Assembly (NCBI RefSeq): GCF_000004075.3
Contig: NC_026661.2
Span: 3,348,001-3,412,000, forward strand
Length of the DNA stretch: 64,000 bases
Source: Cucumis sativus
Lineage: Eukaryota; Streptophyta; Magnoliopsida; Cucurbitales; Cucurbitaceae
Direction: 5' to 3'
Shown: in pieces, positions 61,810-64,000 of the stretch
How the letters are laid out: each line of letters opens with the position of its first letter
How positions within the stretch are numbered: the first letter of the stretch is position 1
The notes under the pieces: generated by a model
Database searches by the model: none
What the model was told of the DNA's origin: nothing
The model's input: the letters and a program-made list of their open reading frames with translations, nothing else
Translations under genes and position numbers: made by a program

Positions 61810-63310
61810 GGCAGTGTAATATTTGGGGAGAGAAAGGAAAGCGGTGAAGTGTAGTGGAAAGCGAACGTGTCGAAGGAATTGGTTTAAAGCGGCACTTGGA
61901 TCAATCCATTGGCGCGATTGCCCTTCCGCTTCCTCATTGCTTTGGTTGGTTTTTTCTTTTGGCCTCGAGCGCGCGGCGCTACAAGTTAATGTTTGAATTT
62001 TTTACTCGTTGCTGCACTTCCTTTACTTTTGGATTATTATTTAAATGGAAAATTTACAAAAATCACCCAGTGTTATTTGTAATTTTACCTTCAAATTGAG
62101 TTCGATTTTAAGAGGTGGTTTTTGTAATTTGCTCTTATTTAATTATGAGCTAACTTAAAATTTCATAGAATAAAAAGATACTCCTTTTGTTTCGATATTA
62201 CACTTGACCTTTTACCCTTTTTTTTTTTATTGAGTTTTCTTTATTGCGCCCTTATAATTTGAGAGCAATATGATTACCCTACAAGAAAAAGTGTCTCTTC
62301 TGATGCCATAAACATGAGTTAGGAGTTAAATAGTTGAAAAAAATATTATTCCCTAACAAACAACATAAGAAGAGTGTCGGGAGAGCTTTCGCGTAAAAGA
62401 AGAGGTTGAATCCATACAAATTCTCTTTGAGAAGCTTTTGAGGGTTTGGAAATGTTTGAGAGTGAAAGTGAAGAATTCTGAGTTGGTCCAAGCTGGTTGT
62501 TGATGGAGTATTCGAAGAGTTCAAGCTTCTAATTCATCTTTGATCCATCTCCAAGCCAACTGCATTGTTGTATTGAGCTACTGAAACTTATTCAATGATA
62601 TTGACTAACAGTGAACCTAGATCAAACTTGATGGCAATCGATATAAACTCAAGTGTTCTCTCTTTCTCATCTGTTTATCTTTGCTCTGTTCTTGATATCT
62701 GATTACTGTACAGTAGTTTGGTTATAAGAGCTGTATATTCCTTCTATCTGGAGTGTTCAAACTGAACAGCCAATACTTTCAGTTAAGCCCTTTGCCTCTT
62801 CCATTAACTTTTGTTGACCCACCGAGCTAACCAAAGTCCACTGTTTTGGTGCATGAGTCAACATTTATTGACTACATGGCTAACCTTTTGTTGGGTATGG
62901 AACCAAGTGGAGCTCTAAATGAATGAATTTGGAGAAACAAGGTTTTGAAAAAACACAAGACAGCAACACATGAACGCGGGTAAGTAAAAGTTCTTCATAA
63001 AACATTTCGCACTATATTGTAATCTGTAAAAGTAATATATGGCTCCTTTATTTTCCATATAAATCACGGATCATCATTGTTTCTTTACAGGAATGACTAA
63101 CATTTACAACATGCAACTGATCAGATTTGTCTACAAATGACCATTTACAGTAATTTTTTACACCGATACTGGAAGCATGTAAAAAAAGAAAGGAAAAATA
63201 TAACCCTCAAGTGAGGATGATATTTTCAGGACCTTAAAACTTATCAAAACCCAGCTGGGTGTGAAGCATACTCACAGCCAAGTGAAATTTGGAGATCATC
63301 TTCCATTATT
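61810..63310. other. Intergenic between trihelix gene and edge gene
   Basis: Contains the trihelix promoter side (61.8-62.1 kb) and the 3' UTR of the edge gene (probably about 62.95-63.31 kb). CCCTACAAGAAAAAGTG at about 62277-62293 resembles one CACTA-type terminal repeat, but I find no partner. 62.4-62.65 kb has LTR-leader-like sequence without clear ends. Confidence 0.4.
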
Positions 63311-64000
63311 CTAAACTTCAGGTATAGATGACAGCAGTTCCTGATGGAAAGAAAATTGTGAGCATTATAATTACAAGATTCAGGCAGCTAACTAAAAATA
63401 AGTATCAAACATCAGAGACAGTGTCACTCCATTACCTTTGAAAACTGTAGATGCAAGTTGTTGGTATCAGGGTTTCTAACGGTAGAATGCATATTGTGAT
63501 TGGGAGACGTAGTCACGGAAATGGGGTTAACTCGCATTGCAAAAGAAGACTGCAAAAACGATGTGTTTCTTGAAGAAGTTGGCAAAGTCCGTTTCAACCA
63601 AGATTCTGATGGAGATTTTGGTGGAGGTGGAGCAAAAGGCAGCCTTAACTGTGAATAGCCATTGCAAGAACCATCTCCATTACCGACCCTCTTGGGAAAT
63701 TCATTTCTTGAATCCTTTCCATTGGTAGCACCTTCAGAAGTTCTCAGATCAGAGGAGGCCTCAACAGGGCCAATCTTTTCATCATCCAACTCGTGCTTCT
63801 TACCATATTCTGGAAAAGTTACGTTATTCCCTTCATAACTTGACTTCTCAGGTTGTTTCCTAGTGTTATCTTTAGTGAGATCATTGGAATCGCATCGGCT
63901 GCTTGGTTTCAAGGGAAATTGGTTTTCCAGATCAAACTTCTTGTTTGCAAATCGTGAGCTTGTCAACTTTGCAGCATCCTGAGTATGTTCTGGTTTGAGC
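63311..64000 (-). CDS. 3' end of an unidentified plant protein gene (partial)
   Basis: Two exons are visible: 63436 to beyond 64000 (the frame stays open to the window edge) and a short last exon 63311-63340 that adds ten codons and the stop (ELLSSIPEV). The junction TCAAAG-GTAATG with ATCAG-GAA keeps frame. The visible 197 or so residues are hydrophilic and rich in Ser, Asn, Lys and Asp, so probably disordered. One striking block, LRLPFAPPPPKSPSESWLKR, reads like a conserved short plant motif, but I cannot name the family. The N-terminus and function lie outside the window. Confidence 0.7.

Noticed and set aside
62277-62293. CACTA-type terminal inverted repeat
   Set aside because: Only one end resembles it (CCCTACAAGAAAAAG) and no inverted partner was found in the window.

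Overview
The window looks like nuclear DNA of a eudicot plant. It is AT-rich, its genes have many short GT-AG introns, and it holds plant-only families (dirigent, ALOG/LSH, HIPP, SIP1-clade trihelix) plus plant-type PEP carboxylase and plant LTR retrotransposons. The proteins feel closest to cucurbit versions, but that is an impression I cannot verify here.

Layout. 0.7-1.3 kb: a dirigent gene on the minus strand, broken by apparent frameshifts. 1.9-15.0 kb: a 13.1-kb Ty3/gypsy Tat-lineage element on the plus strand with two LTRs, gag-protease, a broken pol and a 3.9-kb 3' non-coding region packed with tandem arrays. 16.7 kb: a box C/D snoRNA on the minus strand whose guide matches 5.8S rRNA. 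18.0-22.2 kb: a ten-exon FMN hydrolase/riboflavin kinase homologue (minus) whose kinase half lacks its key motifs. 24.4-27.3 kb: a 14-3-3 gene (minus). 28.1-28.7 kb: a HIPP metal-binding prenylated protein (minus). 30.1-34.6 kb: a complete ten-exon PEP carboxylase (minus). 34.6-51.6 kb: a 17-kb AT-rich stretch in which I can support no gene. 51.6-52.2 kb: a single-exon LSH/ALOG gene (plus). 58.6-59.7 kb: a probable Sirevirus-type solo LTR. 60.9-61.8 kb: an intron-less trihelix factor (minus). 63.3-64.0 kb: the 3' end of an unidentified gene (minus) that runs off the window.

The genes are ordinary, independently transcribed eukaryotic units; nothing suggests an operon or a shared pathway. The items most worth a second look are the snoRNA (canonical boxes, a perfect 6-bp terminal stem, 16 nt complementary to 5.8S rRNA), the FMN phosphatase with an apparently dead kinase half, and the retrotransposon's repeats: a 55-bp CACGTG array in the transcribed part of each LTR (7 copies against 3), and 92-bp repeats whose hairpin keeps its pairing through paired substitutions. 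Exon limits were read by eye from splice sites and reading phase; all spliced frames listed here close correctly.
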